Source: Hyella patelloides LEGE 07179 | Lineage (GTDB): Bacteria; Cyanobacteriota; Cyanobacteriia; Cyanobacteriales; Xenococcaceae | Assembly (NCBI RefSeq): GCF_900659865.1 | Contig: NZ_LR213783.1 | Span: 1-52,196, forward strand | DNA length: 52,196 nt | Direction of reading: 5' to 3' | Part shown: piece after piece, positions 34,171 to 42,553 of the stretch | Layout: the number at the start of each line of letters is the position of its first letter | How positions within the stretch are numbered: position 1 is the stretch's first letter | The notes under the pieces: model-generated | Database searches by the model: none | Seen by the model: only the letters and a program-made list of their open reading frames with translations | What the model was told of the DNA's origin: nothing | Program-made: the position numbers and the translations under genes

Positions 34171-34734
34171 ATGACATTGTATAAAAACAAATATCGTATC
34201 GAATCAATACGATTGCCTAATTACGATTATTCCGCCAATGGTTACTATTTTGTGACCATTTGCACCCACAAAAAACATTGTTATTTCGGCAAGATTGTTA
34301 ATGCCCAAATGCAGTTATCTCAGGTAGGAAAAATCGCCCAAAAACATGGGCAAGACATACCAAATCATTTTAATGATGTTGATATTGATGAATATATCAT
34401 TATGCCAAATCACGTTCACGGAATTATTGTAATTAACAAACCCGATAAACCCCGTAGAGACGTAGCATGCTACGTCTCTACCGACAATGATGATATAAAC
34501 CAAACAATGTCAAAATTATCCCCAAAACCTGGTTCATTGGGGGCAATTATTCGTTCATACAAATCATCTGTTACTAGGTGGTGTCGTCAAAATGATGATG
34601 ATATTTTTCGCTGGCAACCAAGGTTTTATGAAAATATTATTCGCGATGAAATAGCGTTAAATAATATTCGTAAATACATTATTAATAATCCTGCAAAATG
34701 GATAGAAGATCAAAATTATGTGAGTTTAGAATAG
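34171..34734 (+). CDS. REP-associated tyrosine transposase (RAYT, IS200/IS605-like)
   Basis: A Y1 HUH single-strand transposase of the TnpA-REP group, thought to mobilise REP/BIME palindromes. Seen: family opening YRIESIRLPNYDYSANGYYF with VTICTHKKHC, the HUH motif in IIMPNHVHGIIVI, the segment GSLGAIIRSYKSSVTRWCRQ carrying the likely catalytic Tyr, and C-terminal RFYENIIRDEIALNNIRKYI. Length 187 is normal. Codons near residues 95-104 lie in a perfect 28-base palindrome (separate entry). No IS ends are visible, as usual for RAYTs. The adjacent island is rich in palindromic repeats. Confidence 0.92.
   Translation: MTLYKNKYRIESIRLPNYDYSANGYYFVTICTHKKHCYFGKIVNAQMQLSQVGKIAQKHGQDIPNHFNDVDIDEYIIMPNHVHGIIVINKPDKPRRDVACYVSTDNDDINQTMSKLSPKPGSLGAIIRSYKSSVTRWCRQNDDDIFRWQPRFYENIIRDEIALNNIRKYIINNPAKWIEDQNYVSLE
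34454..34481. repeat. Perfect 28-bp palindrome inside the RAYT gene
   Basis: GTAGAGACGTAGCA followed directly by its reverse complement TGCTACGTCTCTAC. It is read through in frame (residues RDVACYVSTD), between the HUH motif and the catalytic Tyr region, at a point where RAYT proteins vary. The GTAGAGACGT arm recurs at 41056-41084 and, in shorter form, in the repeats at 20035 and 22731. Confidence 0.9.
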
Positions 34735-34838
34735 CGATACATTGAAATTTTCAAAGAATAAAGAATCAAAAGAATGTTTCAAATCAGAGCGATCGCAAGC
34801 AACCCAATCTCCTAACCTTAGCTAAAATTGATCTCAAT

Positions 34839-35180
34839 ATGGATTTATCTCAAGCTTTGACAGTTGCCAATCAAGCTATGTTAGCTCAATTTGATCGCGG
34901 ATTAAGCGATGTAGAAACGGCGATTGTAAAAGGGTCTTAGGAAAATCAAACCTACGATAAGATCGCAGAGGTTTCGGGATATTCCGATAGCTATTTGAGG
35001 CGGGATATTGGCCCCAAACTGTGAAAAATTCTCAGTCAGGCTTTGGGAGAACCCGTTAGTAAAAAGAGTTTGCAAGCTGCTTTAGCTAGAAAATGGCAAC
35101 AAGAACAAGATGCAGTTAAGCCCAAAAATAAAGCAGAAGGCTATCGTTTATCCTCGAAACTAATTACTGTTACTGACTAA
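34839..35180 (+). pseudogene. vMAP-type N-terminal HTH protein with two in-frame stops
   Basis: From ATG 34839 the frame reads MDLSQALTVANQAMLAQFDR, GLSDVETAIVKGS, stop (TAG 34938), ENQTYDKIAEVSGYSDSYLR, RDIGPKL, stop (TGA 35022), KILSQALGEPVSKKSLQAAL, and ends at 35178. This matches the ~100-residue helix-turn-helix domain that heads cyanobacterial vWA-MoxR-associated, NACHT and WD40 conflict proteins. In those, both stop positions are normally Trp (G-[AS]-W-E and K-L-W-K). Both therefore arise from TGG by single G-to-A changes. No downstream effector domain follows; the frame ends inside the sdhB 3' end. A decayed fragment. Confidence 0.7.
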
Positions 35181-35914
35181 AACTGTGCTTTGATATATTC
35201 ACGACGCATCATACTAATTGCATCGATAGAGATTCCTTTGGGACAAACTGCTTCACATTCTCCGTGGTTAGAGCAATCTCCAAAGCCTTCTGCGCTCATT
35301 TGTTCGGTCATTTTAGCAACTCGTAGTTTTCTTTCAGGATGTCCTTGAGGAAGCAGTGCTAAATGGGATATTTTAGCTGCTGTAAACAGAGAAACGGAGG
35401 CGTTAGGACAAGCTGCAACACAAGCACCACAACCAATACAGGCTGCATAGTCAAATGAGCGATCGCTATTTTCTTGAGATACGGGTAACGTGTTAGCATC
35501 GGGAGCAGCACCCGTATTCACAGAGATATATCCCCCTGCTGCGATAATGCGATCGAGTGCCGAACGATCTACTACTAAATCTTTGATTACAGGAAAGGCT
35601 TTAGCACGCCAAGGCTCTACTACAATGGTGTCACCATCTTTAAAGGAGCGTAGATGTAGTTGACAAACGGCGGTAAGCTTTTGATTTCCGTGAGCAATAC
35701 CATTAACCATCATGCCACAAGAGCCACAAATACCTTCGCGACAGTCGCTATCAAATTCTACTGGTTCTCGATCGCTTTTGCATAGTTGCTCGTTTAAAAC
35801 ATCTAGCATTTCTAGAAAGGACATTTCAGGGTTGAGATTTTCCAGTTGATATTCAACGAAGTTACCAGTGCTTTGAGCGTCAGCTTGTCGCCATATTTTG
35901 AGAGTAATTTGCAT
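35177..35914 (-). CDS. sdhB: Succinate dehydrogenase/fumarate reductase iron-sulfur subunit
   Basis: The iron-sulfur subunit carries electrons from the flavoprotein to quinones in the thylakoid or plasma membrane. The plant-type [2Fe-2S] site is seen at [16 protein letters not shown] with a later Cys (TAVCQLHL). The bacterial-ferredoxin region has [16 protein letters not shown] and [10 protein letters not shown] for the [4Fe-4S] and [3Fe-4S] clusters. Length 245 matches the cyanobacterial form with its extra loop between domains. No sdhA lies here; in cyanobacteria the subunits are often unlinked. Start ATG 35914. Confidence 0.93.
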   Translation of the reverse strand: MQITLKIWRQADAQSTGNFVEYQLENLNPEMSFLEMLDVLNEQLCKSDREPVEFDSDCREGICGSCGMMVNGIAHGNQKLTAVCQLHLRSFKDGDTIVVEPWRAKAFPVIKDLVVDRSALDRIIAAGGYISVNTGAAPDANTLPVSQENSDRSFDYAACIGCGACVAACPNASVSLFTAAKISHLALLPQGHPERKLRVAKMTEQMSAEGFGDCSNHGECEAVCPKGISIDAISMMRREYIKAQF

Positions 35915-36225
35915 AGTGGGGATAGTTAAGATTGATTGCTAATACATTTAGTATCTAATAAATCTGCTCGCTGTGTAGAGACAACGGAGCAGGTTTCGAT
36001 CGATGGGAGTAAAACAAAAGAAGTTTCTGTACTTAATTTATTGATAGCGTTTTTGACGATGTTTTGCCAGGAGCTAGAGACTAACCAATTTCTTGCTAAT
36101 AAGTATTCTGGGGTCAAGCTAAAATAAAAATTTTTTCTTGTTTTTTAATAATCTCACACTTAAAATTATCATCTATGGACTTTCTACTGTTTACTGATGT
36201 AATTTTTTTAACCAAATGTATGTAA
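35915..36225. other. Intergenic region between sdhB and the TIR-like gene
   Basis: Two overlapping open frames of about 63 codons on opposite strands (35926-36117) exist, but neither resembles a known protein. The rest is AT-rich. No RNA gene was recognised. Confidence 0.45.
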
Positions 36226-36606
36226 TTATAGTAATTGCTCAATATCATCTTTTTCCCAGGAATCAAAAGTAAAAAAATTTAGCCTATCATCATTCCACCA
36301 AGAAGGAACATCAGCCTTAGTTAAAAATACAGGATAAATATTTTTACAGCTGTTTAAAGAGTGGTGCTGTACTTTAAGTTCTTTAGATATCCAAACAGAA
36401 GAATTTACACTGTTAGAAATTAAAATAAATGCGATATCAAATTTTTCGGATAAAGTATATAAAAAAGGAAGCATTGCATCTCCTGTAGGAAAATAAGCTT
36501 TAGTATAAATTGTAATCTGGTATTTTATCTCTAATTTTTTTTTAAGTTTTTGGGCTATACTTTTTAAGATGGATTCACACACAATACAAATAGTCATCTT
36601 ATTCAT
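36226..36606 (-). CDS. Stand-alone TIR-like domain protein
   Basis: The 126-residue protein has the layout of a minimal TIR domain: an N-terminal strand (MTICIVCES) and helix (SIAQKLKKKLEI), a second strand (YQITIYTKAYFPTGDAML), the helix/strand FDIAFILISNSVNSSVWISKEL, and later NIYPVFLTKADVPSWWNDDRL. The S-N-S-V-x-S-x-W-x-x-x-E-L block matches the TIR helix that carries the catalytic Glu in NADase TIRs. The canonical FISYS box is degenerate. There is no fused sensor domain and no membrane segment. It sits in the defence-rich stretch. NAD+ cleavage or a regulatory role is possible; TIR assignment is by pattern only. Confidence 0.5.
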   Translation of the reverse strand: MNKMTICIVCESILKSIAQKLKKKLEIKYQITIYTKAYFPTGDAMLPFLYTLSEKFDIAFILISNSVNSSVWISKELKVQHHSLNSCKNIYPVFLTKADVPSWWNDDRLNFFTFDSWEKDDIEQLL

Positions 36607-36884
36607 TGATTGTTAATTTTTTTAGTTTTTTTAGCTACTAAGTGATTAATTTTTTTATTTTTAGTTCAGTACTTTTTAAAAAATACCAATGAAAGAATAT
36701 TTTGCTACTTTCTGGCAATAAGCGATTTATTATGTTGCGAAGCCGATCTCTGTTTTGATAAAGTAGCAGTAGAATGAGGTAAATTTTCTGATACTAACAA
36801 ATAGCGATCGCTATTTGCTAAAGTATTAAGCCGAGGAAATTATTTTTCAGTTAAAGAGGTTAAAAAGTCTCGATCTACAACTTG

Positions 36885-37322
36885 TCATAGTATAGGAATT
36901 GTAACTTTATTTAATTCTGTCTCTCCAAATAAACTTTTACCAAAAGGCACAAATAAAAAAGCTGCTGCGATACGTTCCTCCTGCAAAGATAGATTTCTTT
37001 CTTCTATTTCTAAAGCTCGACATCGATCCAAAATAGAGATATTAGTTAAATTAAGAGTCTCATTGTAATCTTGTTGTAACTGAGAGTAATTAAGTTCTGC
37101 AACTGCTAAAGAAAGAGACGTTGTTCCTCTAATAGAATAACCAAAAAGACCCCAATTTTCTAAGTCAAAGTCTATAAACCCCAACAAGCTATAGTTAAAC
37201 TTAATTCTTTCTGCGGGATAGGTGGAACTTTGAAGAATTAAAACACTAATTAAAGTAGTAATTGCAATCAATAAACTGCTTTTACGTAGTCTAAATAACA
37301 ACTTTTGGCACAAAAACAACAT
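36885..37322 (-). CDS. Hypothetical membrane or secreted protein
   Basis: The 145-residue product has an N-terminal hydrophobic segment preceded by basic residues (LRKSSLLIAITTLISVLILQ, about 12-32), a signal peptide or membrane anchor. The mature part begins STYPAERIKFNYSLLGFIDF, which recalls the 'AERI-x-F-x-Y-g' opening of the cyanobacterial DUF1400-type N-terminal domain found before alpha/beta hydrolases. No hydrolase follows; the C-terminus has helical, Glu-rich sequence (EIEERNLSLQEERIAAAFL). It may be a short form or a truncated relic. Function unknown. Confidence 0.45.
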   Translation of the reverse strand: MLFLCQKLLFRLRKSSLLIAITTLISVLILQSSTYPAERIKFNYSLLGFIDFDLENWGLFGYSIRGTTSLSLAVAELNYSQLQQDYNETLNLTNISILDRCRALEIEERNLSLQEERIAAAFLFVPFGKSLFGETELNKVTIPIL

Positions 37323-37596
37323 TACAAAACTTAATTAACACTAAGAAGCTTATTTTAGTTAAAGAGACTTTGTCGTAAAATTACAACGCCTCCTCTAACT
37401 TCATTAATTTTTACTACTTTTGTAGCTTAGTTAACAGATAGTTTTGGCACAATTAAAATATGCAGTGCAAAAGGCGGATATGTTTTAGGCATTATTGAAG
37501 TAATTTTTTCGTAACAACCAATCGTTAATTATGACTGAGTATTCTGCCTTTTGTCCAAATTAACCATCAATGCTATTCGTTAGAGGAAAAGGCGTT

Positions 37597-38130
37597 ATGA
37601 AAACTCAAGAACTTTTGAGACGTTATAAAAAGCAAGAATTGGACTTTTCTGGTATCAACTTGCATTCTGCTAATCTGAAAAAGGCTAATTTAACCCGTAT
37701 TAACTTAACCAGAGCCGATTTAAGTGATGCTGATTTAAACAATGCCGATCTTAGCGGTGCTTGTCTGAAACAAGCAAATTTAACCAATGCCGATCTCAAT
37801 CATGCTAGTCTTGTCGGCGCAAATCTCACAGAAATTAATTTAATAGGTGCAGAATTAATCGGGATTGACTTAAGTGGTGCTAATCTTAGTGGTGCTGATT
37901 TACGTTGTGCTAACTTACACCAAGCTAATCTAAGTAACGCTGACTTAACAGATGTCGATCTTAGTGGTGCTGATTTAACTAATGCCGATCTTACCAATGC
38001 TAAATTAGCAGGAACAGACATTACTGTCGCTGACACCAAAGGAGCAAAAATCAGCAAAACTTCTTTAGATAAAGGCGTGAGAACTCAAAGTAATACTTCT
38101 CATCATTGGGTCAGTTGGTCTGGTCAATAG
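37597..38130 (+). CDS. Pentapeptide repeat protein
   Basis: A right-handed quadrilateral beta-helix built of A(D/N)LXX pentapeptides from about residue 15 to 150 (HSANLKKANLTRINLTRADL, SGANLSGADLRCANLHQANL, TNADLTNADLTNAKLAGTDI). A short N-terminal helix (MKTQELLRRYKKQELDFSGI), typical of cyanobacterial members, precedes it. ATG 37597 is chosen because AGAGG lies upstream and MKTQELLRRY is the usual opening; an ATG at 37570 would add nine residues. No signal peptide. Known members bind DNA gyrase or act as scaffolds; the role here is unknown. Confidence 0.88.
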   Translation: MKTQELLRRYKKQELDFSGINLHSANLKKANLTRINLTRADLSDADLNNADLSGACLKQANLTNADLNHASLVGANLTEINLIGAELIGIDLSGANLSGADLRCANLHQANLSNADLTDVDLSGADLTNADLTNAKLAGTDITVADTKGAKISKTSLDKGVRTQSNTSHHWVSWSGQ

Positions 38131-38437
38131 ATTAAAATTAAATAATTATTAATATTAGTGGAGTTTTTCTTTAATTGACTTCACTTTTTTCTTTAATGAT
38201 ATAAATCTACACTTTGTTAGGGTTTGAAATTTAATTAATCGACTCAGTATTTACCAAGAAACCCCTTTTTAACAACAGAATCGATGCGTTTATACATTGG
38301 GTAGATTAGCATTTAATATTTTTGAGTCAATCAACCTTAAGTATTATCTTCAATAAGATAGTTTTGCCATGAGAGCTTTAATTACTAAACTGTAATAAAG
38401 ATACAATAATAAACAGATAATTAATTAAAAACTGTTC
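38131..38437. other. Intergenic region, no feature seen
   Basis: A 307-base AT-rich spacer between the pentapeptide-repeat gene and the DCC-family gene. No hairpin with a T-tract, RNA gene or protein remnant was recognised. Confidence 0.5.
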
Positions 38438-38902
38438 ATGACTGCTGCTGAAACGAAATCAAATATAAAACCTGCTTGGAAAACTAAACTACTATACGAC
38501 GGGGAATGTCCTTTGTGTGTGCGAGAAGTTAATTTTTTACAAAAAAAAGATGCTGGTCGTGGAATAATTAACTTTATCGATATAGCCGATCGCAATTATA
38601 ATCCTGAAGATAATGCTGGTATCGACTTTGAAACGGCAATGGGTCGCATTCATGCTATTACTAATGACGGTACTGTTATTCAGGATGTAGCAGTGTTTCG
38701 TCGCGTATACGAAGAGTTGGGTATGGGGTGGATTTATGCGGTTACCAAATTGCCCATATTGGGAGCGATTGCCGATTGGCTGTATGATATTTGGGCAGAC
38801 TGGCGTTTAAAACTTACAGGAAGACCAGATTTAGCTGTAATCGTAGCGAAGCGAGAGCAAAATGCTAAGACTGAAACTGCTAGATGTCGCCTAGATAAGT
38901 AA
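38438..38902 (+). CDS. DCC-family thiol-disulfide oxidoreductase-like protein (DUF393)
   Basis: The 154-residue protein has the DUF393 signature at the start, LLYDGECPLCVREVNFLQKK (D-x-x-C-P-L-C), with the CxxC-type pair expected to be redox-active. Later family blocks are GRIHAITNDGTVIQDVAVFR, YEELGMGWIYAVTKLPILGA and the C-terminal IADWLYDIWADWRLKLTGRP. Length is normal. Substrate and partner are unknown. It stands alone, with ATG 38438 as start. Confidence 0.85.
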   Translation: MTAAETKSNIKPAWKTKLLYDGECPLCVREVNFLQKKDAGRGIINFIDIADRNYNPEDNAGIDFETAMGRIHAITNDGTVIQDVAVFRRVYEELGMGWIYAVTKLPILGAIADWLYDIWADWRLKLTGRPDLAVIVAKREQNAKTETARCRLDK

Positions 38903-39049
38903 CTGGTAAATAAGTAAACCTAAATTATTTCGTAGGATTGGTAGTGCGAAACCCATCTATTACTTATAGCTGTTGGGTTCTATTCTTACACCCAACCTAC
39001 AAGATGTTTTCTGTTTAAAAAGCGTGGAGCTACTTAATAGTCTCTGGTA

Positions 39050-39193
39050 CTAACCTAATAAAGCGGTTTGGTTGCGTTCAAAAACGTATTCGCTGTAATC
39101 TGCAATATCATCTATACCGATGTAGTTAAGAGTGAGTTCCAGTGTTAACCAGAGACTTCCTTTGAATAATAGTTTACGCCACTTTACATTCAT
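39050..39193 (-). CDS. Small conserved cyanobacterial protein (47 residues)
   Basis: The reverse strand encodes MNVKWRKLLFKGSLWLTLEL, TLNYIGIDDIADYSEYVFER and NQTALLG, then stop. The basic start, amphipathic/hydrophobic helix and acidic DDIADYSE motif look like a genuine small protein, and I recall similar short proteins in other cyanobacteria. There is no strong Shine-Dalgarno. It sits in a ~530-base stretch otherwise without genes (38903-39431), which also holds a weak GTAGG/CCTAC-type repeat near 38932-39003. Function unknown. Confidence 0.5.
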   Translation of the reverse strand: MNVKWRKLLFKGSLWLTLELTLNYIGIDDIADYSEYVFERNQTALLG

Positions 39194-39431
39194 AATATTG
39201 AGCTATAGCTTTACTATATTGATGCTTTGGGAGAGCCAAAGATGCTTCTTTTAATAAAGATTAACAATTTATGTAACTAACCGCAATATATTATTTGACA
39301 TTTTTAGATAGATATGAATTTTAAATCTGAGTTATCAAATTTCCCTAAGAATAAGTACTCAGACAAAACTAAATACAACAAATATTAATTCAGTATTTTG
39401 TCTAAAAAATTACCTGAAATTTTCAGCGAAA

Positions 39432-41020
39432 TTAATCTTTCACTACAATACGCCATTCTTCTGTTGCACCAATTACTCTACTATCGGGTATGAGTGGAGT
39501 GTCATTTGATAACAGTAAGTAAATTTTTTTGGGCTTTAATAACATTTCCTGTAATTTTGCTTCAGATACAGGAATCACTAAGCGATCGCTGTAAAAATTT
39601 AATGAAGGACGATGATAGGGATATGATGTGTAAATAGTGGTTTCTGGTGATGTTGTTTCTCTAATTAATTTTGCTACTGGTTTTACGGGATAAGCTTCTG
39701 CTAATTCCCAAATACTATGAGAAGTATTAAAAAGAATTAATAATGCTAAATATAAGCCTACAGCAAGAGAAATAATGAAATGAGATGATTGTTGATTAAT
39801 TAGGATTGTTGTGAGGATAAAAGCTACAGCTAAAGTTATAGCAATGAGCAGTAAATCAACATCTCGTGGATTATTAAAGAAGGCGTAATAAATAGCTGCT
39901 AAGCAAAAGATGATAGATAGCAATAGTAACCATAGCTGATAAATATTTTTCTTAAATTTTCTTCTTTTTTGTAACTCAACTATCTGATTTAAGTTTGCTC
40001 CTACCAGCAAAGCAAAAGCTGGATAAATTGGCATAATATACCAAGGTAATTTGGTAGTCATTAAAGAAATTGCTAATAGATAACCACTAAACCAAATTAA
40101 TGCTAACTTTGCCCAAGTTTTATCCCATTGCTTAACAGCTAATTTAATTCCTCCAGGGAGAAATATTAGCCAAGGTAAACTATATTCAATTAATTCTAGA
40201 AAATAATACCAAACAGGCTGTGAGTTATTTTCAACGGGATTAATAACACGATTAAAAGTTTGTGTACCCAGATTATAATTAATAAATTCTTGTCCGTAAT
40301 GAATATACTGTAAAATGTACCAAATAATTGCAGGGCTAATACCTAAAAAAAAATAAAAATAGTTTGCCAAGAAAATAAAGGTAAAAAAGTCTTAATTTCT
40401 GAGATAATAAATAATAGAGTAATCAGAAATAAAAGAATAGCGATCGCTATTCCTTTTGTTAAACACAATAACCCTAAACTAATACCAATAATAAATAAAT
40501 ATAATCGCCGATAAATAAGATTATTGGATTTGTTTAGAAAACAAGTACGTAATCTTAATAAGCACCAAATAACCAAACAAAACTCAAAAGTAATCACACC
40601 GTCTAACATCGCTAATCGATTGTGGCGAACCACAGGAATCAATGTTAGATAAACTATTGCAGAAAACAACGCCACTTTCTGAGTAATAAAAATTTCTCTA
40701 CCTATAAAATAAAGTGAAGGAACACATAATGCCGAAATAATTGCAGGAAGACATCTAGTCGTTAATTCGCTAACACTAAAAAGCTTGTAATTCAACGCAA
40801 TTAAACCATGAATTAAAGGAGGTTTATTCCAATAGGGAGAACCATCAATATTTTGTGGATATAACCAAGTATAACCCCCTGGATTTGCACGATAAATTTC
40901 TCTAGCTACTGTTGCAACAATTCCCTCATCCCAATCTCGTAAGGGAAATTCTCCTAAATTAAATGTATACAAAAAAATAGCTGTCAGAAATAATATCCAC
41001 AGCCACCAAATATTTTTCAT
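39432..41020 (-). pseudogene. ArnT-like glycosyltransferase (GT39/GT83 type), frameshifted
   Basis: Two overlapping frames make one protein of about 530 residues. The 5' part (41020-40343) has the polyprenyl-linked glycosyltransferase opening: GEFPLRDWDEGIVATVAREI (acidic DWDE), the WNKPPLIHGL loop and RLAMLDGVITFEF. The 3' part (from about 40370 to 39432) continues with TM helices including TTKLPWYIMPIYPAFALLVG. The break is in a T-run (nine T on the coding strand near 40347-40355; ten would restore WQTIFIFFLGISPAIIWY). The intact enzyme would move a sugar from a lipid carrier on the outer face of the membrane. The homopolymer location makes sequencing error or phase variation as likely as true decay. 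Confidence 0.85.
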
Positions 41021-41055
41021 TATTGTGTAAATGATTTATCGTACAGAAATTTATT

Positions 41056-41084
41056 GTAGAGACGTTTCACCGAAACGTCTCTAC
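41056..41084. repeat. GTAGAGACGT-family palindrome downstream of ssb
   Basis: GTAGAGACGTTTC pairs perfectly with GAAACGTCTCTAC around ACC. It lies seven bases past the ssb stop codon, so it could act as a 3' stem-loop for ssb. It shares the GTAGAGACGT arm with the palindrome inside the RAYT gene. Confidence 0.85.
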
Positions 41085-41090
41085 TAATAA

Positions 41091-41459
41091 TTAAAATTCA
41101 CTATCTCCACCATAACCGCTAACAGCACCAGGATCGACATCTCTTTTTGAACCTAATAAATCTAAACGATCCACTTTAATGACTGGCTTAGAACGTTCTT
41201 TCCCTGTATTTCTATCTGTCCAAGTTTCTATTTTTAAAGAACCTTTAATACCAATTAAACTACCTTTGGTAACATAATTTCCTGCTACATCCGCAGTTTT
41301 TCCCCACATTTCTAAATTAAACCAATCTGGTTGACTATCACGACTGCGACGGTTAACCGCTAGGGGTAGTTTACAAACCACACTTCCCGAAGGAAAATGT
41401 ACCACATCAGGATTTGCGCCAGCACGACCAACTAAATTAACTACATTAAGACTTTTCAT
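41091..41459 (-). CDS. ssb: Single-stranded DNA-binding protein
   Basis: SSB coats single-stranded DNA in replication and repair. The OB-fold is seen in MKSLNVVNLVGRAGANPDVV, KLPLAVNRRSRDSQPDWFNL, EMWGKTADVAGNYVTKGSLI and IETWTDRNTGKERSKPVIKV. The C-terminus ends GYGGDSEF rather than the classic DDDIPF, as in the short cyanobacterial forms. ATG 41459 is chosen because MKSLNVVNLVGR is the usual start; an upstream TTG at 41483 would add eight residues. Length 122. Confidence 0.92.
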   Translation of the reverse strand: MKSLNVVNLVGRAGANPDVVHFPSGSVVCKLPLAVNRRSRDSQPDWFNLEMWGKTADVAGNYVTKGSLIGIKGSLKIETWTDRNTGKERSKPVIKVDRLDLLGSKRDVDPGAVSGYGGDSEF

Positions 41460-41523
41460 ATTTTTTAGTACTCTAGTACCCAATTAATCACCTTAGTTTA
41501 GCAGATTGTGTTTAAACTGATCG

Positions 41524-42459
41524 CTAATTATTAAGAGTTTTTAGTTTATTTTTAAATTTATTTAGCGCGCGTTGAACTATAGTAGGTGGTGTTTCAAGTG
41601 GAGGATCGGCGGGAGGGTTAGGATCGTCTAAATAGCGATAGTGTTTCCAAATATCCCAATAAGGACAACCTGGTTTAATTTTAATCCCTGCCCAATGGAT
41701 AAACTGTAGCGGTTGATTAATTTTCGTATCGACTAAAATATCTCCTTGTCTTTCAAAATGGGTGCTTCCTCCCCAATTTCCTGGCGCACCTCCTTCACGA
41801 CGAATCATATTAAATCGGCGATCGATACGAGTTAGTACCATATAGTTGAAAATAGGCTGATCGGATACTTTTTGGGAGAAATCAAAGTATTCAGGATTAT
41901 GAGCGCATTCGGTAAATATTTTAGCTAATTCAGTCTTAGAAATCATGCTTTTTTTTGAACCCCAAAAGCCACTATTAAAGGTATCCTGTATATCGGCTTC
42001 TTTAATAACTCCTGCTTCTAAAATTTTGGGAGTAAAGATATTTTTTAGCTGCGATTTATGCTGATAATCACAACAGATAAAATCATAGTTATCAAAGTAT
42101 TTAAAGTTATTGCTTAAAGGCTCAAAAACCACAATATCAGTATCAATGTAAATAAATTCATCAAACTCACCAAACCAACAAGCTTGCTTACTTAATTTAT
42201 TCGGTTTATCAAAAAAGTTTTCGCCAAAAATAGCAAAAAGCTGCTGTGATAAATCTTTTATAAAATCTAAATCCTTATATAAAGTTACCCCGTGCTTATC
42301 TCCTAAAACTTGCGCTACTTGCTGATAGTTATCATCAAACGGAATTAACACCACAGGAATATCGGGATCGTATTTACGAATGCTATTTAGAAGAGCGATC
42401 GCTTGTTCTATAACCTTATCATTAGCAACAATATAAACACCTTGTTTCTTATCATTCAT
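41524..42459 (-). CDS. GT8-like glycosyltransferase family protein (Npun_R2821/R2823-like)
   Basis: The 311-residue protein has a GT-A-like fold: an N-terminal sugar-nucleotide region GVYIVANDKVIEQAIALLNS, the metal-binding DxD in FDEFIYIDTDIVVFEPL, NSGFWGSKKSMISKTELAK, DQPIFNYM and the C-terminal QFIHWAGIKIKP. This matches a cyanobacterial family of putative glycosyltransferases often found in polysaccharide loci. No signal peptide or TM. It is the third gene of a same-strand trio with a paralogue and a GT10 enzyme, and lies upstream of ssb. Donor and acceptor are unknown. Confidence 0.75.
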   Translation of the reverse strand: MNDKKQGVYIVANDKVIEQAIALLNSIRKYDPDIPVVLIPFDDNYQQVAQVLGDKHGVTLYKDLDFIKDLSQQLFAIFGENFFDKPNKLSKQACWFGEFDEFIYIDTDIVVFEPLSNNFKYFDNYDFICCDYQHKSQLKNIFTPKILEAGVIKEADIQDTFNSGFWGSKKSMISKTELAKIFTECAHNPEYFDFSQKVSDQPIFNYMVLTRIDRRFNMIRREGGAPGNWGGSTHFERQGDILVDTKINQPLQFIHWAGIKIKPGCPYWDIWKHYRYLDDPNPPADPPLETPPTIVQRALNKFKNKLKTLNN

Positions 42460-42531
42460 AATATTAAAAAATAAAAATTATTACTGTACAGACATTCCCT
42501 AATGTATACAGAGATTTCGTCAATTTTACAA

Positions 42532-42548
42532 ACGTTCCAAAGGAACGT
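42532..42548. repeat. Small palindrome between the two GT8-like genes
   Basis: ACGTTCC-AAA-GGAACGT, followed by CTCTA, a shortened member of the ...ACGTCTCTAC repeat group. It lies six bases past the 3' end of the upstream paralogue (42554). Confidence 0.6.
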
Positions 42549-42553
42549 CTCTA

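Noticed and set aside
35926-36127. Two opposing ~63-codon frames between sdhB and the TIR-like gene
   Set aside because: Neither has recognisable motifs. The reverse one lies 11 bases ahead of sdhB, but its composition does not suggest a real protein.
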